Shown here: piece by piece, positions 53,388 to 63,632 of the stretch
Numbering within the stretch: the stretch's first letter is position 1
Layout of the letters: every line of letters starts with the position of its first letter
From: Microbulbifer aggregans
GTDB lineage: Bacteria > Pseudomonadota > Gammaproteobacteria > Pseudomonadales > Cellvibrionaceae
Direction of reading: 5' to 3'
NCBI RefSeq assembly: GCF_001750105.1
Contig: NZ_CP014143.1
Location: 3,503,501-3,567,500, forward strand
DNA: 64,000 nt
The notes under the pieces: generated by a model
The model's input: only the letters and a program-made list of their open reading frames with translations
The model's database searches: none
What the model was told of the DNA's origin: nothing
Program-made: the position numbers and the translations under genes

Positions 53388-54000
53388 AGACCAGATCCAT
53401 GGAAAGCTGTTTGACGGGCGCGAAGCTCTGGCGGTGTATCGGACTCGGCCCCAGCCTCTCCAGCGCCGCCATGTGCGCTTTGGTCGGGTAGCCCTTGTGA
53501 CCTGCCAGGCCATAGCCCGGATAACGCGTATCCAGCTCTACCATTTCCCGGTCCCGGGTCACCTTGGCCAGAATCGAGGCGGCACCGATCGCGGCCACCC
53601 GCCCATCTCCCTTCACCACGGTATCGCAGGCATAGGACCAGTCCGGCTTGCGATTGCCGTCCACCAGCACGAACTCCGGCTGCACAGAGAGCTGCTCCAC
53701 CGCGCGGCGCATGGCCAACAGGCTGGCCTGCAGGATATTGAGCCGGTCGATCTCTTCGACTGTCGCCCTGGCAATGGCGAAGGACAGAGCCCGCTCGCGG
53801 ATCTCATCAAAAAGGCGCTCGCGCTTTTTCTCGGTCAGCTTCTTGGAATCCGCCAACCCCTCGATGGGCCGCGCCGGATCGAGGATGACGGCAGCCGCCA
53901 CCACGTCACCGGCCAGCGGGCCGCGACCGACCTCATCGACACCGGCGAGCAGATTGCCCTCATAGGGACAGACATAGGGAGGAAGTTCGACTTTGCTCAT
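53386..54000 (-). CDS. rnhB: Ribonuclease HII
   Basis: Removes RNA, including single ribonucleotides, from DNA. The 204-residue protein has the acidic active site in [41 protein letters not shown] and [18 protein letters not shown] at 54000 overlaps the lpxB stop by 4 nt. Last gene of the cdsA-lpx cluster here; dnaE and accA, which usually follow, are replaced by convergent corB. Confidence 0.96.
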   Translation of the reverse strand: MSKVELPPYVCPYEGNLLAGVDEVGRGPLAGDVVAAAVILDPARPIEGLADSKKLTEKKRERLFDEIRERALSFAIARATVEEIDRLNILQASLLAMRRAVEQLSVQPEFVLVDGNRKPDWSYACDTVVKGDGRVAAIGAASILAKVTRDREMVELDTRYPGYGLAGHKGYPTKAHMAALERLGPSPIHRQSFAPVKQLSMDLV

Positions 54001-55154
54001 TGCTTTGGTTTGATCAGTGCGCAGACTGCATCTGCCGCCCTTGCGGAGGCGTTGCGACGCAGCTGCTGGTGAATATCGTTAAACTCCCGCTGCAGCTGAT
54101 CGCGCAGCAGGGGATCCTGGAAAAACTTCAGCAGCTCCGCACCGAGACTTTCGGGTGTTGCGGCGTCCTGAAGTATCTCTGGTACCAGCTCCCGGCGCGC
54201 CAGCAGGTTGGGCAGGGAAACCCATGGGGTCTGCAGCAACCGCGAGAAGATGGCGTAGGACATCGCACCCATCTTGTAGGACACCACCATCGGCTTCTTC
54301 AGCAACAGGGTTTCCAGAGTCGCGGTCCCGGAAGCGATCAGCACCGCGTCACATGCCGTCAGCGCTTCGTGCGAGCGCCCGTCCAGCAATGTCAGCGGCA
54401 GCTCCGGAAAATCTTTGAGCAGGGCCTGGATCTCCGACAGGCGGGCGTCGTTAGCGGCAGGTAAAACAAACTTGAGATCCGGCTGCCGCTGATGGCACCA
54501 GCGCGCTGCCTGCAGAAACAGGGGACCGAGATAGCGCACCTCACCGCCACGGCTCCCCGGCAAGAGCGCCACAATCCGGTCTTCCACATCAAAACCGAGT
54601 TCCTCGCGGGCCCCTTCCACGTCCGGGGCCAGCGGCAGGTCATCTGCCAATGGATGCCCCACAAAACTGACCGGCACCCCGTGCTCCTGGTAAAAATCCG
54701 CCTCGAATGGGAGCAGGGTCAGCATATGGTCCACGGCGCGGGCGATCTTTTTTATCCGCCCCTTCCGCCACGCCCAGACAGAGGGGCTGACGTAGTGCAC
54801 CGTCGGAATGCCGGCGGCCTTCAGGCTTTCCTCGAGACCGAGATTGAAATCGGGGGAGTCGATACCGACAAAGACATCCGGCGGATTGGCGAGAAAATGC
54901 TGACGCAGGCGCTTGCGGATGCCGAGCAACTCCGGCAATCGCTTGAGCGGCTCCACCAGCCCCATCACCGACAGACGCTCCATCGGGAACAGGGACTTGG
55001 CGCCGAGCGCAAGCATGCGCGGACCGGCGATGCCCTCTACGATCACCTCATCGAAGCGCTCCTGCAGCGCCGCCACAAGGCCGGCGCCGAGAATATCACC
55101 GGAGGCCTCGCCGGCCACGATACCGATTCGCAGACTGGTTTTGTTCTCGCTCAT
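53997..55154 (-). CDS. lpxB: Lipid-A-disaccharide synthase
   Basis: Glycosyltransferase joining UDP-2,3-diacylglucosamine and lipid X. The 385 residues show [19 protein letters not shown] at the start, [14 protein letters not shown] [15 protein letters not shown], the [10 protein letters not shown] block and [18 protein letters not shown]. Starts 37 nt after lpxA. Confidence 0.97.
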   Translation of the reverse strand: MSENKTSLRIGIVAGEASGDILGAGLVAALQERFDEVIVEGIAGPRMLALGAKSLFPMERLSVMGLVEPLKRLPELLGIRKRLRQHFLANPPDVFVGIDSPDFNLGLEESLKAAGIPTVHYVSPSVWAWRKGRIKKIARAVDHMLTLLPFEADFYQEHGVPVSFVGHPLADDLPLAPDVEGAREELGFDVEDRIVALLPGSRGGEVRYLGPLFLQAARWCHQRQPDLKFVLPAANDARLSEIQALLKDFPELPLTLLDGRSHEALTACDAVLIASGTATLETLLLKKPMVVSYKMGAMSYAIFSRLLQTPWVSLPNLLARRELVPEILQDAATPESLGAELLKFFQDPLLRDQLQREFNDIHQQLRRNASARAADAVCALIKPKQ

Positions 55155-55191
55155 GGGCGGGTCTTGTGTTCAAACAGGGGGAGGGAGCGCC

Positions 55192-55971
55192 TCAGCGCAC
55201 GATACCGCGACTGGAGGACTTGAGTGAATCGATCCAGGGCTGCACGACAGCCGACTGCTCACGCAGTTCGATCAGGGCTTCCAGCGCCTCCTGCAGCGTC
55301 AGTCCGCGGCGGTAGACGATCTTGTAGGCCTTGTTGATAAGGGAAATATCCTCGCGGGAGAAGCCGCGGCGGCGAAGTCCCTCGGCATTGATGGTTTTCG
55401 CCTCGGCGGGGTTACCCGCGACCATCACGTAGGCCGGGACATCCTTGCCGATAGCGGCGCCCATCCCGGTAAATGCGTGTTCACCGATGGTGCAGTACTG
55501 GTGTACGAGACTAAAACCACTGAGGATGGCCCAGTCCCGCACTTCTACATGGCCCGCCAGGGCCACATTGTTCACCAGAATCGTATTGTTGCAGATCACA
55601 CTGTCGTGACCCACATGGGCGTAAGCCATGATCAGGTTGTCATTGCCGATGGTGGTCTCACCGCGATCCTGTACCGTGCCGCGGTGAATGGTGACTCCCT
55701 CACGAATGACATTGTTGTCGCCCACCACCAGCGTGGTGTCTTCGCCCTGATATTTCTTGTCCGGGGTATCCTGACCCACCGAGGAGAACTGGTAGATCCG
55801 GTTGTTACGGCCGAGCTTGGTCGGGCCGGAGAGCACTACGTGGGAACCGATTTCACAGCCGTCGCCGATCTCGACCTTGGGGCCGATAATGCTGTAGGGA
55901 CCAATGCGCACCCCGGTACCAATCACTGCCGAGTCGTCGACAATTGCCGTGGGGTGTATTTCTGTCTGCAT
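55192..55971 (-). CDS. lpxA: UDP-N-acetylglucosamine acyltransferase
   Basis: First step of lipid A synthesis, moving a 3-hydroxyacyl chain from ACP to UDP-GlcNAc. The 259-residue protein is a left-handed beta-helix: repeated hexapeptides (IHPTAIVDDSAVIGTGVRIG...) up to about residue 190, the catalytic histidine in MAYAHVGHDSVI, and the C-terminal helical domain. Confidence 0.97.
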   Translation of the reverse strand: MQTEIHPTAIVDDSAVIGTGVRIGPYSIIGPKVEIGDGCEIGSHVVLSGPTKLGRNNRIYQFSSVGQDTPDKKYQGEDTTLVVGDNNVIREGVTIHRGTVQDRGETTIGNDNLIMAYAHVGHDSVICNNTILVNNVALAGHVEVRDWAILSGFSLVHQYCTIGEHAFTGMGAAIGKDVPAYVMVAGNPAEAKTINAEGLRRRGFSREDISLINKAYKIVYRRGLTLQEALEALIELREQSAVVQPWIDSLKSSSRGIVR

Positions 55972-56077
55972 GTTGCGTCCCGTTCCTCGAATCTGAAAAA
56001 TCCGGCTACTTTAAACGCACTTGGGGAATAAAGGAACCGGATCGGTCACGGACTGCCGGCTCCCCCAGCGGGTGTGA

Positions 56078-56515
56078 TCAGACCTGCTTTACCGCACAGA
56101 GCACGTTGGCAGTCGCCGCCAGCTCACCCTCTACGGTGGCCTTGCAGGCAAACTTCCAGATACCGCGTCGTTCCGAAACTACTTCCGACTCCAGCGTCAG
56201 CTTGTCGCCAGGCACAACCTGACGCTTGAAGCGCACATTATCGATGCCACCAAATAAGTAAAGGTAGCCATCTTCCGGCTTTTGGCCCAGCGTCTTGAAC
56301 CCGAGGATTCCGGATACCTGCGCCAGCGCCTCGACAATCATCACACCTGGGAAAATCGGCACCTCGGGAAAATGCCCATTGAACACTTCCTCATTGATGG
56401 AAATATTCTTGTATCCCTTGATGTATTTGCCCTCTTCCAGCTCTACGACCCGGTCGACCAGCAGGAAAGGGTAGCGGTGCGGCAGGTATTGACGAATCTC
56501 GCGAACGTCCATCAT
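56078..56515 (-). CDS. fabZ: 3-hydroxyacyl-ACP dehydratase FabZ
   Basis: Dehydrates 3-hydroxyacyl-ACP in fatty-acid elongation, competing with LpxA/LpxD for the same substrate. The 145-residue hot-dog protein has [13 protein letters not shown] with the catalytic histidine and [20 protein letters not shown] with the catalytic glutamate. Two ATGs in tandem (56515 and 56512). Unlike the tight lpxD-fabZ spacing in many relatives, 126 nt separate it from lpxD and contain a long inverted repeat. Confidence 0.96.
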   Translation of the reverse strand: MMDVREIRQYLPHRYPFLLVDRVVELEEGKYIKGYKNISINEEVFNGHFPEVPIFPGVMIVEALAQVSGILGFKTLGQKPEDGYLYLFGGIDNVRFKRQVVPGDKLTLESEVVSERRGIWKFACKATVEGELAATANVLCAVKQV

Positions 56516-56537
56516 TTGAAATGTCCCCAGAAATACA

Positions 56538-56603
56538 TTCGGGGCGAAAGATACTGCCTCGAGGTTAAATCACATTAACGTGAGACAGGACTCTCGCCCC
56601 GAA
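56538..56603 (-). promoter_or_regulatory. Long inverted repeat in the fabZ leader
   Basis: Arms TTCGGGGCGAAAG (56538-56550) and CTCTCGCCCCGAA (56591-56603) pair over 13 positions on the minus strand, counting one G-U, around a 40-nt loop. The loop holds a near-palindrome TCACATTAACGTGA (56570-56583). The T-run precedes the stem and does not follow it, so it is not a terminator of lpxD. A regulatory role is inference. Confidence 0.45.
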
Positions 56604-56641
56604 AAAAATAGCTCGTAAAGATAGTAGCTTCGCCGGCCGGG

Positions 56642-57697
56642 TCAGTCGCCTTCACCGGAGCTGGCATTGGCCAACTGCTTCTCGAGATCGCGCAGGCGCT
56701 TGGCCATCTCATCCAGCTGCGCAAAACGCACCGCACTGCGGCGCCAGCTGCGACTGTCAGAGAAAGGCGTACCACTGGAGTAGGATCCGGCCTTGGCGAT
56801 GGACTTGGTTACCAGCGTCATGGCGGTTACGTGGGTTTTATCCGCCACAGTCACGTGGCCGACCACCCCGGCACCTCCAGCAATGGTGCAGTGCTTGCCG
56901 ATCGTGGCGCTGCCCGCCACCGCCGAACATGCAGCAATGGCTGAGTAGTCACCAATTTGGACATTGTGCGCGATTTGCACCTGGTTGTCGATCTTCACCC
57001 CGCGCCCAATCACAGTATTACCAAGGGCTCCGCGGTCAATACAGGTACAGGCACCTATCTCCACCTCATCACCGATCTCGACACCGCCGAGCTGGTGAAT
57101 CTTGGTCCACTGGCCTCCACTGGGGGCAAAGCCAAAACCATCGGCACCAATCACCGCGTGACTGTGAATGATGCAATCACTGCCAATAGCACAACCGTGA
57201 TACACGGTTACGTTGCCGTGAAGTCGCGTGCGCGCACCGATGACACTGCCCTCTCCGACCACGCTGTTGGGACCAACTACCGCACCGGCGCCGATTTGCG
57301 CGTAGGCCTCAACCACAGCACCGGCAGCCACGCTGGCCGTGGGATCTACCTCGGCTTCAGGGTGGACGCTGGCTGCGGGATGCACGCCGGCGGCAGGTGT
57401 CGGAGTACGGTCGTAAATTGCGGTAGCCCGTGCGAAGGCATAATAGGGGTTGGCCACCACCAGGGCAGATACCGGACAAGCGTCCGCCATGTCCTCTGTC
57501 ACCAATACGGCACAGGCACGGGTTTCAGCCAGGAAGCGCCGATAATTGGCACTGGCCAGGAAGCTGACTTCGGTGGGAGTGGCGTCCTGCAGGGTATTCA
57601 GGCCGGAGGGAAGCAGCTCGGCAGAGGCGCCCTCTGCCAGCCGCAAATCTGCGCCCAGCTGTTGCGCCAGCTGGGCGAGGGTCAGATTGTCATTCAT
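56642..57697 (-). CDS. lpxD: UDP-3-O-acylglucosamine N-acyltransferase
   Basis: Third step of lipid A synthesis. The 351 residues have the N-terminal uridine-binding domain ([12 protein letters not shown]), hexapeptide-repeat beta-helix (about 100-300), the catalytic histidine in [18 protein letters not shown] and a C-terminal helix with a coiled-coil look ([16 protein letters not shown]). ATG 57697 is chosen over the adjacent TTG. Follows ompH by 17 nt. Confidence 0.96.
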   Translation of the reverse strand: MNDNLTLAQLAQQLGADLRLAEGASAELLPSGLNTLQDATPTEVSFLASANYRRFLAETRACAVLVTEDMADACPVSALVVANPYYAFARATAIYDRTPTPAAGVHPAASVHPEAEVDPTASVAAGAVVEAYAQIGAGAVVGPNSVVGEGSVIGARTRLHGNVTVYHGCAIGSDCIIHSHAVIGADGFGFAPSGGQWTKIHQLGGVEIGDEVEIGACTCIDRGALGNTVIGRGVKIDNQVQIAHNVQIGDYSAIAACSAVAGSATIGKHCTIAGGAGVVGHVTVADKTHVTAMTLVTKSIAKAGSYSSGTPFSDSRSWRRSAVRFAQLDEMAKRLRDLEKQLANASSGEGD

Positions 57698-57714
57698 CAA
57701 GGGACTGTTGCTGT

Positions 57715-58230
57715 TTACTTGTCGGCGTTCATGCGCTCGACAACCAGCGCGGTCAGGTCAACTTTCGGGCCGGCAAAGTACGCGGAGTTGGCATCCAGAA
57801 CCAGGTCCAGCTGCTGCTCTTTGATGATCGTCTCCAGTGCGGTCTTGGCCTTCGGCGCCATGGTTTTCTGGATATCCTGACCCACCTGGGCTTCCATTGC
57901 GCGCAGTTTTTTCACCGCGGTTTCGAAGTCGGAACGCTTGAAGTTCATCTTGCGCTGATGCTCGGCCTTCTGCTCCTCGGACCAGGTCACGCCGTTCTTC
58001 TGCGCGTCCTCGGCCAGCTTCTGCACCTCAGCACGAATAGATTCAGCGCTGCCCTGGAGCTTGGAGTACTCGGAGCTGGTCTTGAGCGAATTCACCTTAG
58101 ACTTGGCAGCCTCGGTGCTCATGATCGCCGCCTGCAGGTTGAATACAGCCACTTTGGTCTGGGCCAGCGCGGGAGCGGAAGCCAGGAAACCGGCCAGCAG
58201 TACTGCGGTAATCTTTAAGGTTTTAAGCAC
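57715..58230 (-). CDS. skp: Periplasmic chaperone OmpH/Skp
   Basis: Holdase for unfolded outer-membrane proteins on their way to BamA. The 171-residue precursor has a signal peptide ([23 protein letters not shown]), then [18 protein letters not shown], a long helical arm rich in Lys/Glu/Gln and the C-terminal strand [14 protein letters not shown]. Lies directly between bamA and lpxD, its conserved position. Confidence 0.94.
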   Translation of the reverse strand: MLKTLKITAVLLAGFLASAPALAQTKVAVFNLQAAIMSTEAAKSKVNSLKTSSEYSKLQGSAESIRAEVQKLAEDAQKNGVTWSEEQKAEHQRKMNFKRSDFETAVKKLRAMEAQVGQDIQKTMAPKAKTALETIIKEQQLDLVLDANSAYFAGPKVDLTALVVERMNADK

Positions 58231-58306
58231 GTCGTATTCTCCGTTTTGCTCTATTTATCGTTAGTGTATTTACGTTCGCTGCCGCCTCTTGCGGAGCACA
58301 TGCATT

Positions 58307-60874
58307 TTAGAAGCTGTTACCCAGAGTAAACTGGAACACTTCCACTTCATCCTCGTCGTTCTTCTCCAGCGCCTTGGCGACAGAGAACTGGAGCGGACCG
58401 AAGCCGGTGATCCAGGTCAGGCCGATACCTGCCGACACGTTGATGTGATCGAGGCCCACATCGTAACAGTTGAGCTGGCTCTCGCCACAACTGGTATCGA
58501 AAGTGTTACCGGCGTCGATAAAGAAAGTCGACTGCATGGAGCGCTGATCCTTCACAAAGGGCAGCGGGAAAATCACTTCCGCACTACCCTCGACCAGGAT
58601 ATTGCCGCCGAAAGGTTGCGGTTCGCGCTGATTATTAATCACCTCGAGCTGATCGGTATCGGCGTTCAGCACATAACAGCTTTCGGTGATCACGCCGTTT
58701 TCAGTACCACAGCTCACCAGCCGGTAGGGTGTCGCGGGTGTAGAGCGCGGCCCCAGGGTATTGCGCTCGAAGCCGCGCACGGAACCGAAGCCACCGGCAT
58801 AGAAGTTCTCAAAGAATGGCAGTTCTGGCGTGTCACCAAAGCCATCCGCATAACCGAGACGGGTGCGCAGACGCAGGGTCAGGTCCTTGGTCAGCGGACG
58901 GAAATACTGCGCCGTATAGATGAGCTTCGAGTACTCGAGATCACCACCCGGTACCGCCACTTCGAAGGAAGCGCGCTGCGAGGCGCCACGGGTGGCGAGG
59001 ATGCCGCGGTTCAGCGTGGAGCGGGCATAGGAAGTGGTGACAGTGAAGGAGTCGAAGGTATCACCGTACAGATCCACGAAACCGTTCAGGTCGGTGTTCA
59101 GCAACTCCGGCTCAACTAGCTCACCCAGGCTCAGGGACTCACCCGCCTCGGCCGCCGCCAACAGCTCTTCCTGCGACGCTTCCAGGTCAGTGGAGAGGAT
59201 GAAATCCTCTACCCCTTCGATCGGCCGTGGCGTCTCACTGATTTCCTTGACGGAGTTACGGCTGTTGCCCAGTTCCAGGTGGGTAAAACCGAAATTCAGG
59301 CCAACGCGAGAGATCTCGGAGATCGGGTAACCAAAGCTGAGGCCAGCACCATAGGTGGTGGTGTTGTAGCTGGCGAGGTTGATCTCGGAGTAGTCGCGCT
59401 CCTGATAGAAAATATTGAAGCCGCGGCTCACACCATCGGGGGTGAAATACGGATCGGTATAGGAGAAATTGGCTACTGTCTGGTAGCGAGAGGTATTGAT
59501 CGCCACGCCAACGGACTTACCAGTGCCGAGCCAGTTGTTCTCCTGAATGTTGGCGCCGAGGACCAGACCACTACCCTGGGCGTAACCGACGGTACCGCCG
59601 ATGGTACCGGAGGGCTGCTCCTCAACGGTGTATTCCACATCGATCTGATCGGAAGTACCCGGAACCTCTGCGGTCTCAACCTGCACTTCCTTGAAGTAAC
59701 CGAGGCGCTCCAGACGAACCTTGGACTGCTCGATGCGGGCCGAAGACGCGGAAGCCGCTTCCATCTGACGCATCTCGCGGCGCAACACTTCATCAGAGGT
59801 ACGGGTATTGCCGCGGAAGTTGATGCGGCGCACATAGGCGCGCTTACCCGGGTCGATAAAGAAGGTCACCTTGACCGTCTTGTCGTCCTCGTTGGGTTCG
59901 GGCATACCATTCACTTCGGCAAAGGTATAACCCTCGTTACCCAGGCGTTTGGTGATGTAATCGGAAGTGGTGGTCATGAGTACCTGGGAGAAAGTCTGCC
60001 CCTCCCGTACCAACAGCAGGCGCTCGATCTCCTCTTCCGGCACCACCGGGTCGCCAGCCAGATCCACCTCACTCACGGTGTACACATCACCTTCATTGAC
60101 GTTGATGGTGATGAAAACACTGCGCTTGTCCGGGCTCAGGGACACCTGGGTCGACTCAATGCGGAATTCGAGATAACCGCGGTCCAGGTAATAGGATTCC
60201 AGACGCTCCAGGTCACCGGTCAGTTTTTCCCGGGAATACTTGTCGTCGCTGCGCAGCCACGAAAGCCAACCTGTGGTCTGCAGCTCAAAGATTTCAGCCA
60301 GCTCCTCGTCGGAGAACGCCCTGTTGCCGACGACATTGATGTGTTTGATGGCAGCGACGGAGCCCTCGTCCACCACTACTTTCAATTCCACCTGATTGCG
60401 GGGCAGCTCTTTGACTTCGGTCGTGACGCTGGCGCCGTAGCGACCCTGCGCAACGTACTGCCGCTGAAGTTCCTGGGCCAGGCCTTCAAGAGTTGCGCGC
60501 TTGAAAATCTGCCCCTCGGCGAGACCGTTCTCCTCCATGCCCTTCAACAGGTCTTCACTCTTGATCGCCTTGTTACCGGTGATCTCGATCTTGGAGATTG
60601 CCGGACGCTCGCGCACAGTGATAACCAGCACACCGTTTTCACGGCCAATCTGGATATCCTGGAAGTAACCGGTCCGGAACAGCGCGCGGGTCGCACTCTG
60701 GATCTCCAGGCTTTCGATCTGATCACCGACACGTACCGGCAGCGCTGCGAAAACGGAGCCGGCGGACACCCGCTGCAGGCCCTCCACACGGATGTCGTTG
60801 ACCACGAACGACTGGGCCACGGCACTGATGGGAAGAGCCAGGCCCAGCGAGGCCGCTTTGAGGAAATCTTTCAT
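58307..60874 (-). CDS. bamA: Outer-membrane assembly factor BamA
   Basis: Inserts beta-barrel proteins into the outer membrane. The 855-residue precursor has a signal peptide (about 1-20), five POTRA domains (about 22-420, first FVVNDIRVEGLQRVSAGSVFAALPV) and a 16-strand barrel. Barrel landmarks are FYAGGFGSVRGFERNTLGPR (the VRGF/L6 motif) and the C-terminal FQFTLGNSF ending in Phe. Slightly longer than the E. coli protein, with an insertion around 545-600 in an extracellular-loop position. Confidence 0.97.
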   Translation of the reverse strand: MKDFLKAASLGLALPISAVAQSFVVNDIRVEGLQRVSAGSVFAALPVRVGDQIESLEIQSATRALFRTGYFQDIQIGRENGVLVITVRERPAISKIEITGNKAIKSEDLLKGMEENGLAEGQIFKRATLEGLAQELQRQYVAQGRYGASVTTEVKELPRNQVELKVVVDEGSVAAIKHINVVGNRAFSDEELAEIFELQTTGWLSWLRSDDKYSREKLTGDLERLESYYLDRGYLEFRIESTQVSLSPDKRSVFITINVNEGDVYTVSEVDLAGDPVVPEEEIERLLLVREGQTFSQVLMTTTSDYITKRLGNEGYTFAEVNGMPEPNEDDKTVKVTFFIDPGKRAYVRRINFRGNTRTSDEVLRREMRQMEAASASSARIEQSKVRLERLGYFKEVQVETAEVPGTSDQIDVEYTVEEQPSGTIGGTVGYAQGSGLVLGANIQENNWLGTGKSVGVAINTSRYQTVANFSYTDPYFTPDGVSRGFNIFYQERDYSEINLASYNTTTYGAGLSFGYPISEISRVGLNFGFTHLELGNSRNSVKEISETPRPIEGVEDFILSTDLEASQEELLAAAEAGESLSLGELVEPELLNTDLNGFVDLYGDTFDSFTVTTSYARSTLNRGILATRGASQRASFEVAVPGGDLEYSKLIYTAQYFRPLTKDLTLRLRTRLGYADGFGDTPELPFFENFYAGGFGSVRGFERNTLGPRSTPATPYRLVSCGTENGVITESCYVLNADTDQLEVINNQREPQPFGGNILVEGSAEVIFPLPFVKDQRSMQSTFFIDAGNTFDTSCGESQLNCYDVGLDHINVSAGIGLTWITGFGPLQFSVAKALEKNDEDEVEVFQFTLGNSF

Positions 60875-60942
60875 TGAATAAATCCGAGTTTCTTATTCGC
60901 AATTCCAGTTGGGTGACCGGACCCCTCCGGCCCAAAGCGCCG

Positions 60943-62298
60943 CTATAGGCGCAGGATATCGTTGTACAGGGCAAGCCCCATGATGCCGAGCACCAGAATC
61001 ATGCCTACCTGAAGCCCGATCATCTGCACCCGTTCAGAGACGGGAGAGCCCTTGATCGCCTCAATACCGTAGTAAAGGAGATGTCCCCCATCGAGGACAG
61101 GGATAGGCAACAGGTTGAGCACCCCGAGGCTGATACTGAGCAGCGCCAGCAGTGACAAGAAAGACTGCCAACCCGCCTCCGCCGAGGTGCCGGCCACTTT
61201 AGCAATGGTGATTGGGCCACTCAAGTTCTTGGTGGAGAGCTCGCCGAAGATGAGCTTTTTCAGGCTGTTGAGAGTAAACAGGGTCTTGTCCCAGGTCTCC
61301 CCCAGCCCCTTCATCGCCGCGCCGACAAAACCGTAATGGAAGGTACGGACCCGGTCTTCGGGCCAGGTCTCCACAACCGGCAGCACACCGATACGACCAA
61401 TCACCTCACCACTCTCAAGAGTGACGGCCTCGGGCTTCACTGGCACCAACAGCCGTTCGCCATCGCGATCCACTTCCACTTGCAGGACCTGTCCAGCCGC
61501 TGCCCGTACATGTTGAGTCCAGGCTTCCCAGCTTTCAAAACGCTCGCCGTCAGTAGCGAGTACGGTGTCGCCGGCTAGCAGCCCTGCCCGCTCGGCAGCG
61601 CTGTCCTCGGTGACCCGGGACAGGGTCAGGGTGACAGAGGGAGTCCAGAGCGTCAGGCCAATCTCGGCCAGCGGATCTGCGACCTCCTGACCGGCGAGCC
61701 AGCGCTCGATATCCGCCGAGGAGTGGTATTCCAGGTCGGAATCCGGGTAGCGCACGGTAAATTCGATCGTGCCGGAATCCCCGAGGCGATTGGCAAGTCG
61801 CCAGTTCAACGCCTGCCAGGTCGGCGTGGACTCGCCGTCAACAGCGACAATCTCTTGCCCCGCGTCCAGACCAGCGCGGGCGGCAATACTGCCGGGTTCA
61901 ACCTCATCCACGACCGGCACCGGGCCAGCCGTACCACCCATGAACACGACCCAGAACAGCACGATCGCCAGCAGGAAGTTTGCCGCCGGGCCGGCCGCTG
62001 CGATGGCAATGCGGGCCCAGACACTCTTGCGGTTAAACGCCTGATCCAGCTGGTCCGCGGGCACCTGCCCTTCGCGTTCATCCAGCATCTTCACATAACC
62101 GCCCAGGGGAATGGCAGAAATGGTGAATTCGGTACCGTGACGGTCGTAGCGAGACAGAAGGCGACGACCAAAGCCAATGGAAAAGCGCAATACCTTTACA
62201 CCGCACAGGCGTGCAACCAGGAAGTGACCGGCCTCATGGAAGGCGACCAGTACACCGAGAGCCACCAGGGCCCAGATTACTGTCTGAATAAAGTCCAT
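60943..62298 (-). CDS. rseP: Intramembrane zinc protease RseP
   Basis: Site-2 protease that makes the second cut in RseA and also degrades signal peptides. The 451 residues have the zinc motif HEAGH in LVAFHEAGHFLVARLCGVKV (first membrane segment), two PDZ domains (about 115-200 and 205-300), and the third metal ligand in NLLPIPVLDGGHLLYYGIEA. It sits in the dxr-rseP-bamA order and acts with the rseA/rseB products encoded at 21-23 kb. Confidence 0.96.
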   Translation of the reverse strand: MDFIQTVIWALVALGVLVAFHEAGHFLVARLCGVKVLRFSIGFGRRLLSRYDRHGTEFTISAIPLGGYVKMLDEREGQVPADQLDQAFNRKSVWARIAIAAAGPAANFLLAIVLFWVVFMGGTAGPVPVVDEVEPGSIAARAGLDAGQEIVAVDGESTPTWQALNWRLANRLGDSGTIEFTVRYPDSDLEYHSSADIERWLAGQEVADPLAEIGLTLWTPSVTLTLSRVTEDSAAERAGLLAGDTVLATDGERFESWEAWTQHVRAAAGQVLQVEVDRDGERLLVPVKPEAVTLESGEVIGRIGVLPVVETWPEDRVRTFHYGFVGAAMKGLGETWDKTLFTLNSLKKLIFGELSTKNLSGPITIAKVAGTSAEAGWQSFLSLLALLSISLGVLNLLPIPVLDGGHLLYYGIEAIKGSPVSERVQMIGLQVGMILVLGIMGLALYNDILRL

Positions 62299-62384
62299 AA
62301 ACTGACTACTAATTCACCTAATTGGGTCAGCGGAGAACACCGACGGGGCGCCCATCATAACGCACCCGGGAACAGATAAGCGGC

Positions 62385-63602
62385 TCAGACCGACCCGAGA
62401 AAGCCACGCGCCAGCGCGCGGGCTTCCCGATCCGCACTTTCGACTGCCTCCAGACCCGTCAGTTCAATGACCGGGGTGTTTTTCATGACTCGCTCAATCA
62501 ACCGGGAAATACCGGTGAACGAGAGCCGGCGGTCAAGAAATGCCTCCACCGCCACCTCATTGGCAGCATTCAGTACCGTGGGCGCACTGCCCCCGGCGTC
62601 AATGGCCTCCCGGGCCAGGCGCAGGCAGGGAAAGCGCTCGGGATCGGGCGCCTCAAAGTCCAGCCGGCCCTGCCTGATCAGGTCCAGCGCCGCCACACCG
62701 CTGTCGATGCGCTGTGGAAACGCCAGTGCATGGGCGATAGGCGTGCGCATATCCGGGTTGCCCATCTGGGCCAGGAGGGAGCCGTCCCGGTACTGCACCA
62801 TGGAGTGGACGATGCTCTGCGGGTGCACCACCACCTCGATCTGCTCCGGACGGGCATGAAACATGTAGCAGGCCTCGATGAATTCGAGCCCCTTGTTCAT
62901 CATGGTGGCGGAATCCACCGATATCTTGCGCCCCATGGACCAGTTGGGGTGCGCACAGGCCTCTTCGGGAGACACCTCATGCAGCGCCTCCGGCGCATGC
63001 TCACGAAAAGGGCCGCCGGAGCCGGTGAGGAGGATCTTCTCCACACCCGCGGCCTCGAGATCACCACAGGGGTGCGGCAGGCATTGGAAGATGGCATTGT
63101 GCTCGCTGTCGATCGGCAGCAGCTCCGCACCGCTCTCGGCCAGGGCCTCCATAAACAGCGGCCCCGCCATCACCAGGGACTCTTTATTGGCGAGCAACAC
63201 TTTCTTCCCCGCCCTCACCGCGGCAAGGGTCGGCCGCAGGCCGGCTGCACCGACGATTGCTGCCATCACCGCATCCACCTCCGGTGCTGCAGCCACACGG
63301 CACAATCCTTCGACGCCTGTAATCACTTCCGTGGAGAGATCATTGATCGAGAACAAATCGCGCAGCTCCGCCGCGCGGGCCTCTGGCACCACGGCATATC
63401 GGGGCTCAAAGCGCCGGCACTGCTGGGCAAGCTCAGCGATCCGCTCGCGGGCGGTCAGAGCAAAGACGGTATAGCGCTGGGGATGGCGCGCCAGCACATC
63501 CAGAGTGCTGACGCCGATGGATCCGGTGGAACCCAGGACGGTAACGGATTGTTGCTGCGAAGCTGGCATAGGCTCGTTCAGTACCTCTCGGGCCTCTGTC
63601 AT
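62385..63602 (-). CDS. dxr: 1-deoxy-D-xylulose 5-phosphate reductoisomerase
   Basis: Second step of the MEP isoprenoid pathway, NADPH-dependent. The 405-residue protein has the cofactor motif [27 protein letters not shown], the metal site in [14 protein letters not shown] and the flexible loop [17 protein letters not shown], then [18 protein letters not shown] 63602 has AAGGG upstream; M12 is a possible later start. Confidence 0.96.
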   Translation of the reverse strand: MTEAREVLNEPMPASQQQSVTVLGSTGSIGVSTLDVLARHPQRYTVFALTARERIAELAQQCRRFEPRYAVVPEARAAELRDLFSINDLSTEVITGVEGLCRVAAAPEVDAVMAAIVGAAGLRPTLAAVRAGKKVLLANKESLVMAGPLFMEALAESGAELLPIDSEHNAIFQCLPHPCGDLEAAGVEKILLTGSGGPFREHAPEALHEVSPEEACAHPNWSMGRKISVDSATMMNKGLEFIEACYMFHARPEQIEVVVHPQSIVHSMVQYRDGSLLAQMGNPDMRTPIAHALAFPQRIDSGVAALDLIRQGRLDFEAPDPERFPCLRLAREAIDAGGSAPTVLNAANEVAVEAFLDRRLSFTGISRLIERVMKNTPVIELTGLEAVESADREARALARGFLGSV

Positions 63603-63632
63603 CCGGACCCTTGCTGCGGGTTGCGGAAGTCG

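Noticed and set aside
59279..60877. A 532-codon open frame opposite bamA
   Set aside because: Antisense shadow of BamA; composition only mirrors the coding strand and there is no ribosome binding site or known fold.
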